A stretch of DNA of 40,484 nucleotides. Source: Dactylosporangium sucinum. GTDB taxonomy: Bacteria; Actinomycetota; Actinomycetes; Mycobacteriales; Micromonosporaceae. The stretch covers positions 21,582-62,065 of the forward strand of contig NZ_BMPI01000053.1 in NCBI RefSeq assembly GCF_014647515.1. The letters run 5' to 3'. How positions within the stretch are numbered: position 1 is the first letter of the stretch; the number at the start of each line of letters is the position of its first letter. A program made the translations under genes and the position numbers. The notes under the pieces are model-generated. The model worked only from the letters and a program-made list of their open reading frames with translations. It made no database searches and was not told where the DNA came from. Below, in pieces: positions 1 to 8,428 of this stretch.

Positions 1-249
1 GAGGAACATGTGGATCTTCGCGTCGAGCCACGCCGCCAGCTCGTGCGGGCGGTCGAGAATGCGCTGGTCACGTCCGAAAACGGTCCAGCCGTTGCGGCCG
101 ACCACCGGCAACCACTGCTCGTCGGCGAGTCCCTGCTGCAGGCGGTCGGTGCCGAACACAGAGGCCGGGCTGTGGACGCGGTAGCCGAGGCCGGTGATGT
201 ACCGCAGCGCGGTTCGTCCGCCGAGGCTCTCGTCGATGTAGAACTCAGG
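1..249 (-). CDS. PIN-like toxin, partial (3' end beyond window)
   Basis: The reading frame continues past the left edge, so the C-terminus is missing. The visible start of the protein reads FYIDESLGG, an acidic N-terminal motif like those of PIN-like (DUF5615-type) ribonuclease toxins, followed by LGYRVHSPASVFG and DRPHELAAWLDAKIHMFL. It directly follows the DUF433-type antitoxin gene on the same strand, shifted by one base, as in type II toxin-antitoxin pairs. The predicted role is RNA cleavage held in check by the neighbour. The start is unclear: between the preceding in-frame TGA and the FYIDES motif there is no ATG, GTG or TTG, only a CTG far upstream. The 5' limit given is therefore approximate. 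The family call rests on a short segment and on context. Confidence 0.55.
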
Positions 250-931
250 CGGCGCGGCCCAGGAGGATGCGTGCGGCGGCCCGGACGTCGCTGATGCTGA
301 TGCCGAACTCGTCTGCGACCGTTTCAGCGTTCTCGCCCGCCTTCGTCATGCTCGCGACGTCCGACACCCGGGCGCCCGAGCCGGCGAAGACCGGCTGGCC
401 GAACGAGCGGTGCACGTTGACGATCACCTTCGCCGGCAGCCACTGCCGCAGCTGCAACTCGGTGGGGTATCCGCGGTCGTCCCAGGCGATGTACGACATC
501 TGGTCCTCGACGATCTCGCGGATCACGTGCTGGCCGGTGTCCCCGGCGATCAGGCCCTGACCCGGCTCGGACATCGCGAAGTCCCACAGCACGTCGATGC
601 CGTCGGTCGCCAGCTCCGGGGCGACCAGGACGTAGTCGCGGCCGAACTCGCTCTGCAGCGCGGCGAGGGCCGGACGGATCTTGTGCGGCCGGACCCCGGC
701 GTCGCGGAGCGCGTCGAGGACGTGGGCCTCGGCGAGGGCGATGAACGTGACCGGTAGTGGGCCGCGATCGGCCGGCAGGACGTGCAGCAACGGCTCGCCG
801 CGCTCGTAGCCACGGGCCCACCGGTGGAACGTCCGCTGCGGCACGTCGAGGTAGCGGCCTGCCTCCGCGAGGTTGAGCAGGCCGTGCTCGAAGCGGGCGT
901 CGATGACGCCCGGTCGTGCCTTCCTAGCCAT
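245..931 (-). CDS. DUF433-type antitoxin / DNA-binding protein
   Basis: A 228-residue protein starting at ATG 931 (MARKARPGV); an in-frame GTG at 937 is an alternative start. Residues about 12-45 (LLNLAEAGRYLDVPQRTFHRWA) look like a helix-turn-helix of the excisionase/MerR type. The last 40 residues (GENAETVADEFGISISDVRAA) match the DUF433 helix-turn-helix found in VapB-like antitoxins. The middle resembles the long form of these antitoxins, which pairs with PIN-like toxins. It probably binds its own promoter and neutralises the toxin encoded just downstream. A TACGGT -10-like hexamer lies six bases before the ATG and no Shine-Dalgarno sequence is seen, so the mRNA may be leaderless. Family assignment is by motif recognition only. 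Confidence 0.75.
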   Translation of the reverse strand: MARKARPGVIDARFEHGLLNLAEAGRYLDVPQRTFHRWARGYERGEPLLHVLPADRGPLPVTFIALAEAHVLDALRDAGVRPHKIRPALAALQSEFGRDYVLVAPELATDGIDVLWDFAMSEPGQGLIAGDTGQHVIREIVEDQMSYIAWDDRGYPTELQLRQWLPAKVIVNVHRSFGQPVFAGSGARVSDVASMTKAGENAETVADEFGISISDVRAAARILLGRAA

Positions 932-976
932 GGTCACACCGTACCGGCGGAGCGTCGATCCGCCGCATTGACGCCT

Positions 977-999
977 CCACTCGATTACTCGACGAGTGG
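977..999. promoter_or_regulatory. Palindrome upstream of the antitoxin gene
   Basis: CCACTCG and CGAGTGG form a perfect 7-base inverted repeat separated by nine bases, about 46 bases upstream of the antitoxin start. Toxin-antitoxin operons are usually autoregulated through such a site, so this is a candidate operator. That role is inferred from position. Confidence 0.4.
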
Positions 1000-1037
1000 T
1001 TTGGGATACGAACCGTAGTTGCGACGCTGGAAACGCG

Positions 1038-1071
1038 GAGCGGCCCGCCCCGTTGCCGGGGCGGGCCGCTC
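1038..1071 (-). terminator. Terminator of glnA
   Basis: A perfect 15-base-pair, very GC-rich stem (arms 1038-1052 and 1057-1071) with loop TTGC lies 27 bases beyond the glnA stop. It has no U-run, as is common for actinobacterial terminators. Confidence 0.85.
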
Positions 1072-1098
1072 GTGCCAGTACCTGTGGGACCGGGCAGG

Positions 1099-2523
<1,425 letters not shown>

Positions 2524-2619
2524 TCGTCCTCCAGGTCGCAGGCAGAACCAGTCTGGTGATCACTTCAGTGTGAAGCTGGCTGGTTGGTCGCGACCGTAGA
2601 ACCGTGCGATTGCCCATGC

Positions 2620-2657
2620 GTGTCCCATTTGTTTCCGCTGTGTTTCACAGGGGGTGA
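2620..2657 (-). promoter_or_regulatory. GlnR-like operator of glnA
   Basis: Read on the minus strand, the pentamers GAAAC, GAAAC and GACAC occur with exactly six bases between them (at 2642-2646, 2631-2635 and 2620-2624), and a weaker TCACC lies six bases before the first. This matches the actinobacterial GlnR pattern of GTnAC and GAAAC boxes on an 11-base period. It lies 97 to 134 bases upstream of the glnA start, where GlnR activates glnA in Streptomyces. A TACGGT hexamer at 2593-2598 could be the -10 box. Confidence 0.65.
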
Positions 2658-2713
2658 GTCGGCCGACATTCGGCTGATCATCGACGACGGTCTGTTCGGT
2701 AGGCTGAGCCGCC

Positions 2714-3064
2714 GTGGAACACTCCCCGGCCCCGCTCACGCGGCGCTTCGGCGCATTGCTCATCGACTGGCTGCTGTGCCTGCTCATCGCCGGCGCCTTC
2801 GCCGACCCCGTCCGCGAGCCGTGGCTCGCCCCCGGCATCCTCGTGGTCGAGTACGCGCTGTTCGTCGGCTTCTTCACGCAGACCGTCGGCATGAAGCTGA
2901 TGCGGATCCGCTGTGTGTCGCTGGCCACAGGCACCGCGCTGGGCGTCCCGCGGGCGCTGCTGCGCGGCGTCGTGATGCTGCCGCTCGTCACCGCGCTGAT
3001 CATGGACGCGGACCAGCGCGGCCTCCATGACAAGGCCGCGGGCTCCGTGGTGGTGACGGCCTAG
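2714..3064 (+). CDS. RDD family membrane protein
   Basis: A 116-residue protein starting at GTG 2714. It opens with RRFGALLIDWLLCLLIAG, the Arg-Asp motif in the first helix that names the RDD family. A second hydrophobic segment follows at about 40-60 (ILVVEYALFVGFFTQ), then TVGMKLMRIRC, a typical loop, and a last hydrophobic stretch around RALLRGVVMLPLV. It ends in DQRGLHDKAAGSVVV, which is also typical of the family. Its role is unknown; RDD proteins have been linked to ion transport in some cases. It is divergent from glnA and convergent with the DUF4191 gene, overlapping its end by four bases. The same RDD gene sits beside glnA1 in mycobacteria. Confidence 0.85.
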   Translation: MEHSPAPLTRRFGALLIDWLLCLLIAGAFADPVREPWLAPGILVVEYALFVGFFTQTVGMKLMRIRCVSLATGTALGVPRALLRGVVMLPLVTALIMDADQRGLHDKAAGSVVVTA

Positions 3065-3762
3065 CGGCCGCGCATCGCCTTGAAGGCGCCCTTCGGCGGC
3101 TTCATGTTCTTCGGCATCGCGCCGCGCGGCATCTGCGGGCGGGCCGAGAGGGCCTTGAGCCGCTTGTCAAGGGCGTTGACGTCCTTGCCGGTGATCGTGC
3201 GCGGCAGCCGGACGAGCGTGCTGCGCAGCTTGGCCAGGGGCAGCTGCCCCTCCTCGTTGCCGATCATGAAGTCGCGCAGGTCGGCGTTGCCGATCACCTT
3301 GACCAGCCGGCGGCGCTCCTGGTTGATCAGGCCCTTGACCCGGCTCGGGTTGCCCTCGCCGAGGAGGATGACGCCGGGGCGCCCGATGATCAGGTGCACC
3401 ATGTCGAACTGCGTCGTGGACGCCACGGCGGGCGTGACCCGCCAGTCGCCGCGCATGTTCTCGATGATCGAGGCGGCCGCGCCGGGCTGGCCCTCGGCCT
3501 CCTTCATCATCGCCTTCTGCGAGCGGAGGTTGAGCACGATGACCGTGCCCAGCAGGGCCAGCAGGATGCCCATCGGCAGCCAGATCCAGGACAGCACGCC
3601 GATGCCGAAGAGGACACCGACGACGATGAGCGGCACCGCGATCACCGTGATCACCAGCGGCAGGAAGAGCTTGTCGCGCTTCGCGGTGAACGAGAACACC
3701 ATGCCGATCTGCTTCAGCCGGGTGAAGAACCCGACCTTTTCCGGCTCCTGGGCCTTTGCCAT
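3061..3762 (-). CDS. DUF4191 membrane protein
   Basis: A 233-residue protein, ATG start at 3762. After a short cytoplasmic N-terminus (KVGFFTRLKQIGMVFSFTAKRD) come two adjacent membrane helices at about 34-80 (LFLPLVITVIAVPLIVVGVL and ILLALLGTVIVLNL). The remaining 150 residues are soluble and basic. They include HLIIGRPGVILLGEG and end in a Met/Pro/Lys-rich tail. This is the DUF4191 family of actinobacteria, whose function is unknown. It is always near lipA and lipB, here just downstream of lipA on the same strand (24 bases), so it is probably co-transcribed with lipA. Confidence 0.88.
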   Translation of the reverse strand: MAKAQEPEKVGFFTRLKQIGMVFSFTAKRDKLFLPLVITVIAVPLIVVGVLFGIGVLSWIWLPMGILLALLGTVIVLNLRSQKAMMKEAEGQPGAAASIIENMRGDWRVTPAVASTTQFDMVHLIIGRPGVILLGEGNPSRVKGLINQERRRLVKVIGNADLRDFMIGNEEGQLPLAKLRSTLVRLPRTITGKDVNALDKRLKALSARPQMPRGAMPKNMKPPKGAFKAMRGR

Positions 3763-3786
3763 AGCACCGAGTCTAGTGGGAAGCGG

Positions 3787-4722
3787 TCAAGCCTTCAGCG
3801 CCCGGCTGTCCAGCGCCTGGCGGAACAGCCGCCCGGCCCGGTAGGAGGAGCGCACCAGCGGCCCGCTGAGCACGCCCGCGAAGCCGATCTGCTCGGCCTC
3901 CTCGCGAAGCTCGACGAACTCCTCGGGCTTCACCCACCGCTCGACCGGGTGGTGGCGGGGCGTCGGCCGGAGGTACTGCGTGATCGTCACCAGCTCGCAC
4001 CCGGCCTCGTGGAGGTCCCGCAGCGCCTGGGTGACCTCGTCGCGCTCCTCGCCGAGCCCGAGGATCAGGTTCGACTTGGTGACCAGCCCGGCGGCCCGGG
4101 CCTGCGTGATCACGTCGAGGGACCGCTCGTAGCGGAACGCGGGCCGGATCCGCTTGAAGATCCGCGGCACCGTCTCCACGTTGTGCGCGAGCACCTCGGG
4201 CCGGGCGGCGAACACCTCGGCGAGCAGCTTCGGGTCGCCGTTGAAGTCGGGGATCAGCAGCTCGACGCCGCAGCCCTCGACCAGGCCGTGGATCTGCCGG
4301 ACGGTCTCCGCGTAGAGCCACGCGCCCCCGTCGGGCAGGTCGTCGCGAGCGACGCCGGTCACGGTGGCGTACTTCAGCCCCATCGTCGCCACCGACTCGG
4401 CCACCCGGCGCGGCTCGTCCGCGTCGAACTCGGCCGGCTTGCCGGTGTCGATCTGGCAGAAGTCGCAACGCCGCGTGCATTGGTCGCCGCCGATGAGGAA
4501 GGTCGCCTCGCGGTCTTCCCAGCACTCGTAGATGTTGGGACAGCCGGCTTCCTGGCAGACCGTGTGGAGGCCCTCGCGCTGGACGAGGCCCCGCAGATGC
4601 GTGTATTCGGGTCCCATCTTCGCCGAGACCTTGATCCACGGTGGCTTGCGCTCAATCGGCGTCTCCGCGTTTCGCGCCTCGATGCGCAGCAGACGACGAC
4701 CTTCGGGAACAACGGCGGTCAC
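3787..4722 (-). CDS. lipA: Lipoyl synthase
   Basis: A radical SAM enzyme that inserts two sulfur atoms into the octanoyl chain on lipoyl domains, completing lipoate. Both iron-sulfur sites are visible: the auxiliary cluster Cys56, Cys61 and Cys67 (CQEAGCPNIYEC), and the SAM cluster Cys82, Cys86 and Cys89 (CTRRCDFC). The conserved RSSYRAG near the C-terminus supplies the serine ligand of the auxiliary cluster. The protein has 311 residues, normal length, with start 4722. It faces a divergent promoter region and is followed closely by the DUF4191 gene. Its partner lipB lies 0.7 kb away, and its substrate proteins (SucB and other lipoyl carriers) are encoded nearby. Confidence 0.97.
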   Translation of the reverse strand: MTAVVPEGRRLLRIEARNAETPIERKPPWIKVSAKMGPEYTHLRGLVQREGLHTVCQEAGCPNIYECWEDREATFLIGGDQCTRRCDFCQIDTGKPAEFDADEPRRVAESVATMGLKYATVTGVARDDLPDGGAWLYAETVRQIHGLVEGCGVELLIPDFNGDPKLLAEVFAARPEVLAHNVETVPRIFKRIRPAFRYERSLDVITQARAAGLVTKSNLILGLGEERDEVTQALRDLHEAGCELVTITQYLRPTPRHHPVERWVKPEEFVELREEAEQIGFAGVLSGPLVRSSYRAGRLFRQALDSRALKA

Positions 4723-4768
4723 CTGACGAAGACTACGCCGGGTGCTTGCCCAAGCGCTGGGAACGCGA

Positions 4769-4798
4769 TTGACGTCACGTTCACGAGGTTTCTGAATA
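4769..4798 (+). promoter_or_regulatory. Putative promoter of the DUF6928 gene
   Basis: TTGACG (4769-4774) and TGAATA (4793-4798) are 18 bases apart and lie 26 bases before the GTG start at 4824. This fits a housekeeping sigma-factor promoter, in the divergent gap with lipA. Confidence 0.45.
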
Positions 4799-4823
4799 CT
4801 CCGGTCCGGTAACCACGTCAGCT

Positions 4824-5396
4824 GTGGCGCTGAACGACACGTTGGTGGTCTTCGCCGACGGCAACCCGATCGATGTACTCCGGGCCTGTCCCGTGCTGGA
4901 CAGGCCCGCCACGAGAGCCCTCGCCGAGCGGCTGTTCCCGGCGGCGGACGTCGAGGAGATCGGCGACGAGCTGCTGCGCGACGCGCTGAACCCGCCGGCC
5001 GGCGTGGTCTACGTCGGCTGCTTCGCCGGCCTCGACCTCGTCTGCAGCTGGCACCTGACGCCGAGGCGGCCGTCCGAGCTCGACCCGGTGGTGCTGTCGG
5101 CGACGCAGCGGCGCAACGTGTACCTCCACGCGGCGCACGGCGACGCCGGGTGGTGTAGCTACGGCCTCTGGCGCGACGGCGCCCGCGTGCGCGCGGTCAG
5201 CGTCTGCCCCGACCCCGCGGTGAGCGAGGACGAGGGCGAGCCGCTGCCGTTCGAGGACGCCGGCGACGAGGACCTGACCTGCCGCTCGATGCACGCGCTG
5301 TTCGGCTTCCGCTGCGACGAGGACGAGGACCGGCTCGACGACGTCGACCCCGAGGTCATCCCGGTCGTGGCCTACCGGGTCAGCACAGCGTCGTGA
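4824..5396 (+). CDS. DUF6928 family protein
   Basis: A 190-residue soluble protein, GTG start at 4824. It opens with a strand and nucleotide-like pattern (LNDTLVVFADGNPIDVLRA). It continues with RPSELDP, a buried WCSYGLWRDGARVRAVSV stretch, an acidic EDEGEPLPFED, and MHALFGFRCDEDED towards the end. These are the features of the actinobacterial DUF6928 family as I remember it; no function is known. There is no signal peptide or membrane segment. It is divergent from lipA and its last 17 bases overlap the end of lipB, which runs the opposite way. Confidence 0.75.
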   Translation: MALNDTLVVFADGNPIDVLRACPVLDRPATRALAERLFPAADVEEIGDELLRDALNPPAGVVYVGCFAGLDLVCSWHLTPRRPSELDPVVLSATQRRNVYLHAAHGDAGWCSYGLWRDGARVRAVSVCPDPAVSEDEGEPLPFEDAGDEDLTCRSMHALFGFRCDEDEDRLDDVDPEVIPVVAYRVSTAS

Positions 5397-6012
5397 GGTG
5401 CCGCTCGACGACCGGCAGGACCTCGTCGACCGGCACGGCCCGGCCGAGCTCGGCGGAGAGCGAGGTCACGCCGGCGTCCCGGATGCCGCACGGGACGAAG
5501 ATGTCGTACCGCGAGAGGTCGCAGTCGGCGTTCAGCGCGAACCCGTGCAGGGTCACCCCGCGCGCCACCCGGATCCCGATCGCGGCGACCTTGCGGTCGG
5601 GGCCGCGGTCGTCGGCCGGCACCCAGACGCCGCTGCGGCCCTCGACCCGGACCGTCGCCAGCCCGAACTCCGCGCAGACGTCGATGAGCAGCTGCTCCAT
5701 CCGCCGCACGTAGGCGACCACGTCGATCGGGTCGGGGAGGCGGATGATCGGATACCCCACCAGCTGGCCCGGCCCGTGCCAGGTGATCTTGCCGCCGCGG
5801 TCGACGTCGACCACCGGCGTGCCGTCGAACGGCCGGTCCGCCGGCTCCGTCCGCTTGCCGGCCGTGTAGACACTGGGGTGCTCCAGCAGCAGCACCGTGT
5901 CGGATTGCGCGCCGTCGGCGACGGCCTCGTGGATCCGCCGCTGCTCGGAAAGGGCGGCCTCGTAGTCGACGAGCCCCGCCCTGACGATCTGTAGCCCAAG
6001 AGTGCTGGTCAC
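5380..6012 (-). CDS. lipB: Octanoyl-[acyl-carrier-protein]:protein octanoyltransferase
   Basis: Moves octanoate from acyl carrier protein to the lysine of lipoyl domains, the step before LipA. The protein has 210 residues. The motif HGPGQLVGYPI is the family signature. The catalytic pair is seen as Lys in DRKVAAIGIRV and Cys in FVPCGIRD. TLHGFALN lies between them. The start is ATG 6012. Its 3' end overlaps the convergent DUF6928 gene by 17 bases. lipB and lipA are on the same strand but separated by that gene, so they are probably transcribed separately. Confidence 0.96.
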   Translation of the reverse strand: MTSTLGLQIVRAGLVDYEAALSEQRRIHEAVADGAQSDTVLLLEHPSVYTAGKRTEPADRPFDGTPVVDVDRGGKITWHGPGQLVGYPIIRLPDPIDVVAYVRRMEQLLIDVCAEFGLATVRVEGRSGVWVPADDRGPDRKVAAIGIRVARGVTLHGFALNADCDLSRYDIFVPCGIRDAGVTSLSAELGRAVPVDEVLPVVERHLTTLC

Positions 6013-6147
6013 CCCAGCAGCCTAACCCCGGCCGCGGGCTCATGGGCCAGGCCCGGAATGTGTGGCTTCCGGACATAGCGATGCGTCGAAGTTCACACCT
6101 ACGGTGGGGCTCCTCACAACTCCACCCTCTTCGGAAAGGGCACCGCC

Positions 6148-7368
6148 ATGCCCCGGATGTTGCGCCTGATCCTGCCGCTGCTCGCGGTGGTCGCGGCCGC
6201 GACCGGACTCTCCGTCGCCGCCTCACCCGCCTACGCCGCCAGCCTGACCAGCGTCGCGAGCTTCGGCTCCAACCCCGGCAACCTCACGATGTACAGCTAC
6301 CGGCCGGACGGCATGCCCTCGGGCGCCCCGCTGGTGGTCGCGATGCACGGCTGCACCCAGAACGCCACCGACTACTTCACGAACGCGGGCTGGCGAAAGT
6401 ACGCCGACCTGTGGAGGTTCGCCCTGGTCCTGCCCGAGCAGAAGTCGGCCAACAACTCGACGAGCTGCTTCAACTGGTTCGAGACCGGCGACACCGCCCG
6501 CGGCGGGGGCGAGGCGCTGTCGATCAAGCAGATGGTCGACTACGCGGTCGCCAACTACGGCGTGGACGCCTCCCGCGTCTACGTCACCGGCCTCTCCGCC
6601 GGCGGCGCGATGACCGCCGTGATGCTCGCCACGTACCCCGACGTCTTCGCGGGCGGCGCCATCATGGCCGGGATCGCGTACCGCTGCGCGACGTCGACGC
6701 TCAACGCGTACAGCTGCATGAACCCGGGCGTCGACAAGACCCCGGCGGCGTGGGGCGACCTGGTCCGGGCCGCGTACTCCGGCTACTCCGGCGCCCGGCC
6801 GACCGTCGCCGTCTGGCACGGCACCTCGGACACGACGGTCGCCCCGGCCAACGCCACCGAGCTGCGCGACCAGTGGACCAACGTGCTCGGCGTGTCCCAG
6901 GCGCCGACCTCGACCGCGTCGCTGCCCGGCGGCACGTCGCTGTCCAACTACGGCGACAAGGTCAAGGTGTACCTCGTGTCCGGCATGACGCACGCCACGC
7001 CCGTCGACCCGGGCAGCGCGACGGAGCAGTGCGGCACCGCCGGGACCTACTACAAGGACACCATCTGCTCCTCGTACTACCAGGCGAAGGACTGGGGCCT
7101 CGACAACGGCACGGCGTCGCCCACCGCGTCCCCGACGGCCTCGCCGACGGCGTCCCCGACCCCGACCGCGTCCCCGACCCCGACCACGGGTCCTTGCGTC
7201 CGCGCCTCGAACTACGCGCACGTCACCGCCGGCCGGGCCCACATGACCGGCGGCTACGTCTACGCCAACGGCTCGAACCAGAGCATGGGCCTCTACAACG
7301 TCTTCACCACGCACGGCCTGCAGCAGACCGGCGCGAACTACTGGGTGATCGCCGACTCGACCTGCTGA
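6148..7368 (+). CDS. Secreted PHB depolymerase-like esterase
   Basis: A 406-residue secreted alpha/beta hydrolase. A signal peptide of about 31 residues ends at SPAYA. The catalytic domain (about 32-320) belongs to the short-chain PHA depolymerase / feruloyl esterase family. It shows the oxyanion segment VVAMHGCTQNA, the nucleophile Ser150 in GLSAG, the Asp region WHGTSDTTV and the His region GMTHATPVDPG. A Thr/Ser/Pro linker (about 325-348, repeats of TASP) leads to a 57-residue tail that begins and ends with Cys (GPCVRASNYAHV to ADSTC), probably a small substrate-binding domain. It likely acts outside the cell on polyesters or feruloyl esters; the substrate cannot be told. GGAAAGGG lies nine bases before the ATG. 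Confidence 0.88.
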   Translation: MPRMLRLILPLLAVVAAATGLSVAASPAYAASLTSVASFGSNPGNLTMYSYRPDGMPSGAPLVVAMHGCTQNATDYFTNAGWRKYADLWRFALVLPEQKSANNSTSCFNWFETGDTARGGGEALSIKQMVDYAVANYGVDASRVYVTGLSAGGAMTAVMLATYPDVFAGGAIMAGIAYRCATSTLNAYSCMNPGVDKTPAAWGDLVRAAYSGYSGARPTVAVWHGTSDTTVAPANATELRDQWTNVLGVSQAPTSTASLPGGTSLSNYGDKVKVYLVSGMTHATPVDPGSATEQCGTAGTYYKDTICSSYYQAKDWGLDNGTASPTASPTASPTASPTPTASPTPTTGPCVRASNYAHVTAGRAHMTGGYVYANGSNQSMGLYNVFTTHGLQQTGANYWVIADSTC

Positions 7369-7379
7369 CACAATGCGTT

Positions 7380-7448
7380 GATCTTGCAGTTGTGGTGCCA
7401 GGACGCTCCGGGAATGTCCGGGTTTGACGGCACCACAACTGCAAGATC
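7380..7448. repeat. Long-loop palindromic element, copy 1
   Basis: Two perfect 20-base arms (7380-7399 and 7429-7448; left arm GATCTTGCAGTTGTGGTGCC) enclose a 29-base spacer. It sits between the convergent esterase and epimerase genes. Two other elements of similar design occur at 32243-32301 and 34139-34209. It could end transcription from both sides or be a dispersed REP/MITE-like repeat. Confidence 0.8.
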
Positions 7449-7461
7449 GGCGCGAACGGGG

Positions 7462-8352
7462 TCAGGCGCGGATCGCCCACGCCAGGGCCTGGCGGACCGT
7501 CGGGTGGCGGAAGACGAAACCCTGCTCGGTGAGCACCGCCGGGAGCACCCGCTGGCTGCTCAGGGCCTCGCCCGCGAACTCACCCGCGACCGCGTGCAGC
7601 GCGAAGCCCGGCACCGGGAGCAGGTTCGGGCGGTGCAACTCGGCGGCGAGGGCGGCGGCGAACTCCGCGTTGCGGACGGGCTCCGGGCCGGTGAGGTTGA
7701 CCGGCCCGGAGACGTCGTGGTCGAGCAGGAACACCACGGCCTCCAGCCAGTCCGGCAGGGAGATCCACGGCCAGTACTGGTGGCCGCTGCCCATCCGGCC
7801 GCCGCCGAACAGCTGGAACTGCAGGTACAACGGGCGCAGCAATCCGCCGTCCCGCGCCAGCGGCAGGCCCGTGCGCAGCACCGCGACCCGCGTCCCGGCC
7901 GCCTCGGCGGGCTCGGTCGCGGCCTCCCACACCTTGCACAGGTCCGCGAGGAACGTGTCGCCGCCGGGGGAGCGCTCGTCCACGGCGCGGTCGCCGGTGT
8001 CGCCGTAGTAGCCGACGCCCGACGCGTTGAGCAGCACCCGCGGGCGCGGCTCGGCGGCCGCGATCGCCCGGGCGAGCGTCCCCGTGCTGTCGACCCGGCT
8101 GTCGACCAGGACCCGTTTGTACCCGGCGGTCCACCGGCGGTCGCCGACCCCGGCGCCGGCCAGGTTGATCACCGCGTCGGCCCGCTCGAGCAGCGCTGCG
8201 TCGACGACCTCGGCGACCGGGTCCCACTGCGCCTCGTCGGCGGCGCGCGGCGGCCGGCGGACCAGCCGGGTCACCTCGTGGCCGGCCCGGCGCAGGTGCG
8301 GCACCAGCCGCTTGCCGAGGAACCCGGACGCCCCCGCGATCACGATCTGCAT
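7462..8352 (-). CDS. TIGR01777 family epimerase-like oxidoreductase
   Basis: A 296-residue extended short-chain dehydrogenase. The N-terminal Rossmann motif GASGFLGKRL binds NAD(P). Then come WDPVAEVVDAALLERADAVINLAGAGV, the family-specific substitution in the SDR core, and NASGVGYYGDTGDR, where the usual catalytic Tyr sits. LFGGGRMGSGHQYWPWISLPDW and the C-terminal DUF1731-like segment LPAVLTEQGFVFRHPTVRQAL complete it. The reaction is not known; relatives are annotated as sugar-nucleotide epimerases or YfcH. It lies downstream of sucB on the same strand with a hairpin between them. The same gene lies between lipB and dlaT in mycobacteria. Confidence 0.9.
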   Translation of the reverse strand: MQIVIAGASGFLGKRLVPHLRRAGHEVTRLVRRPPRAADEAQWDPVAEVVDAALLERADAVINLAGAGVGDRRWTAGYKRVLVDSRVDSTGTLARAIAAAEPRPRVLLNASGVGYYGDTGDRAVDERSPGGDTFLADLCKVWEAATEPAEAAGTRVAVLRTGLPLARDGGLLRPLYLQFQLFGGGRMGSGHQYWPWISLPDWLEAVVFLLDHDVSGPVNLTGPEPVRNAEFAAALAAELHRPNLLPVPGFALHAVAGEFAGEALSSQRVLPAVLTEQGFVFRHPTVRQALAWAIRA

Positions 8353-8379
8353 GGCTCCATCATTCCCGGAAACGCCGAA

Positions 8380-8408
8380 GGGACGCCCCGCACCGGGCGG
8401 GACGTCCC
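8380..8408 (-). terminator. Terminator of lpd-sucB
   Basis: Arms 8380-8391 (GGGACGCCCCGC) and 8397-8408 pair over 12 bases with one mismatch, around a five-base loop. It is 20 bases beyond the sucB stop and before the next gene. Confidence 0.75.
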
Positions 8409-8428
8409 CTCGATCGGGAGTTGGGGCC

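Noticed and set aside
4770..4777. TGACGTCA palindrome as an operator
   Set aside because: An eight-base palindrome is expected by chance at this length, and it overlaps a plausible -35 box.
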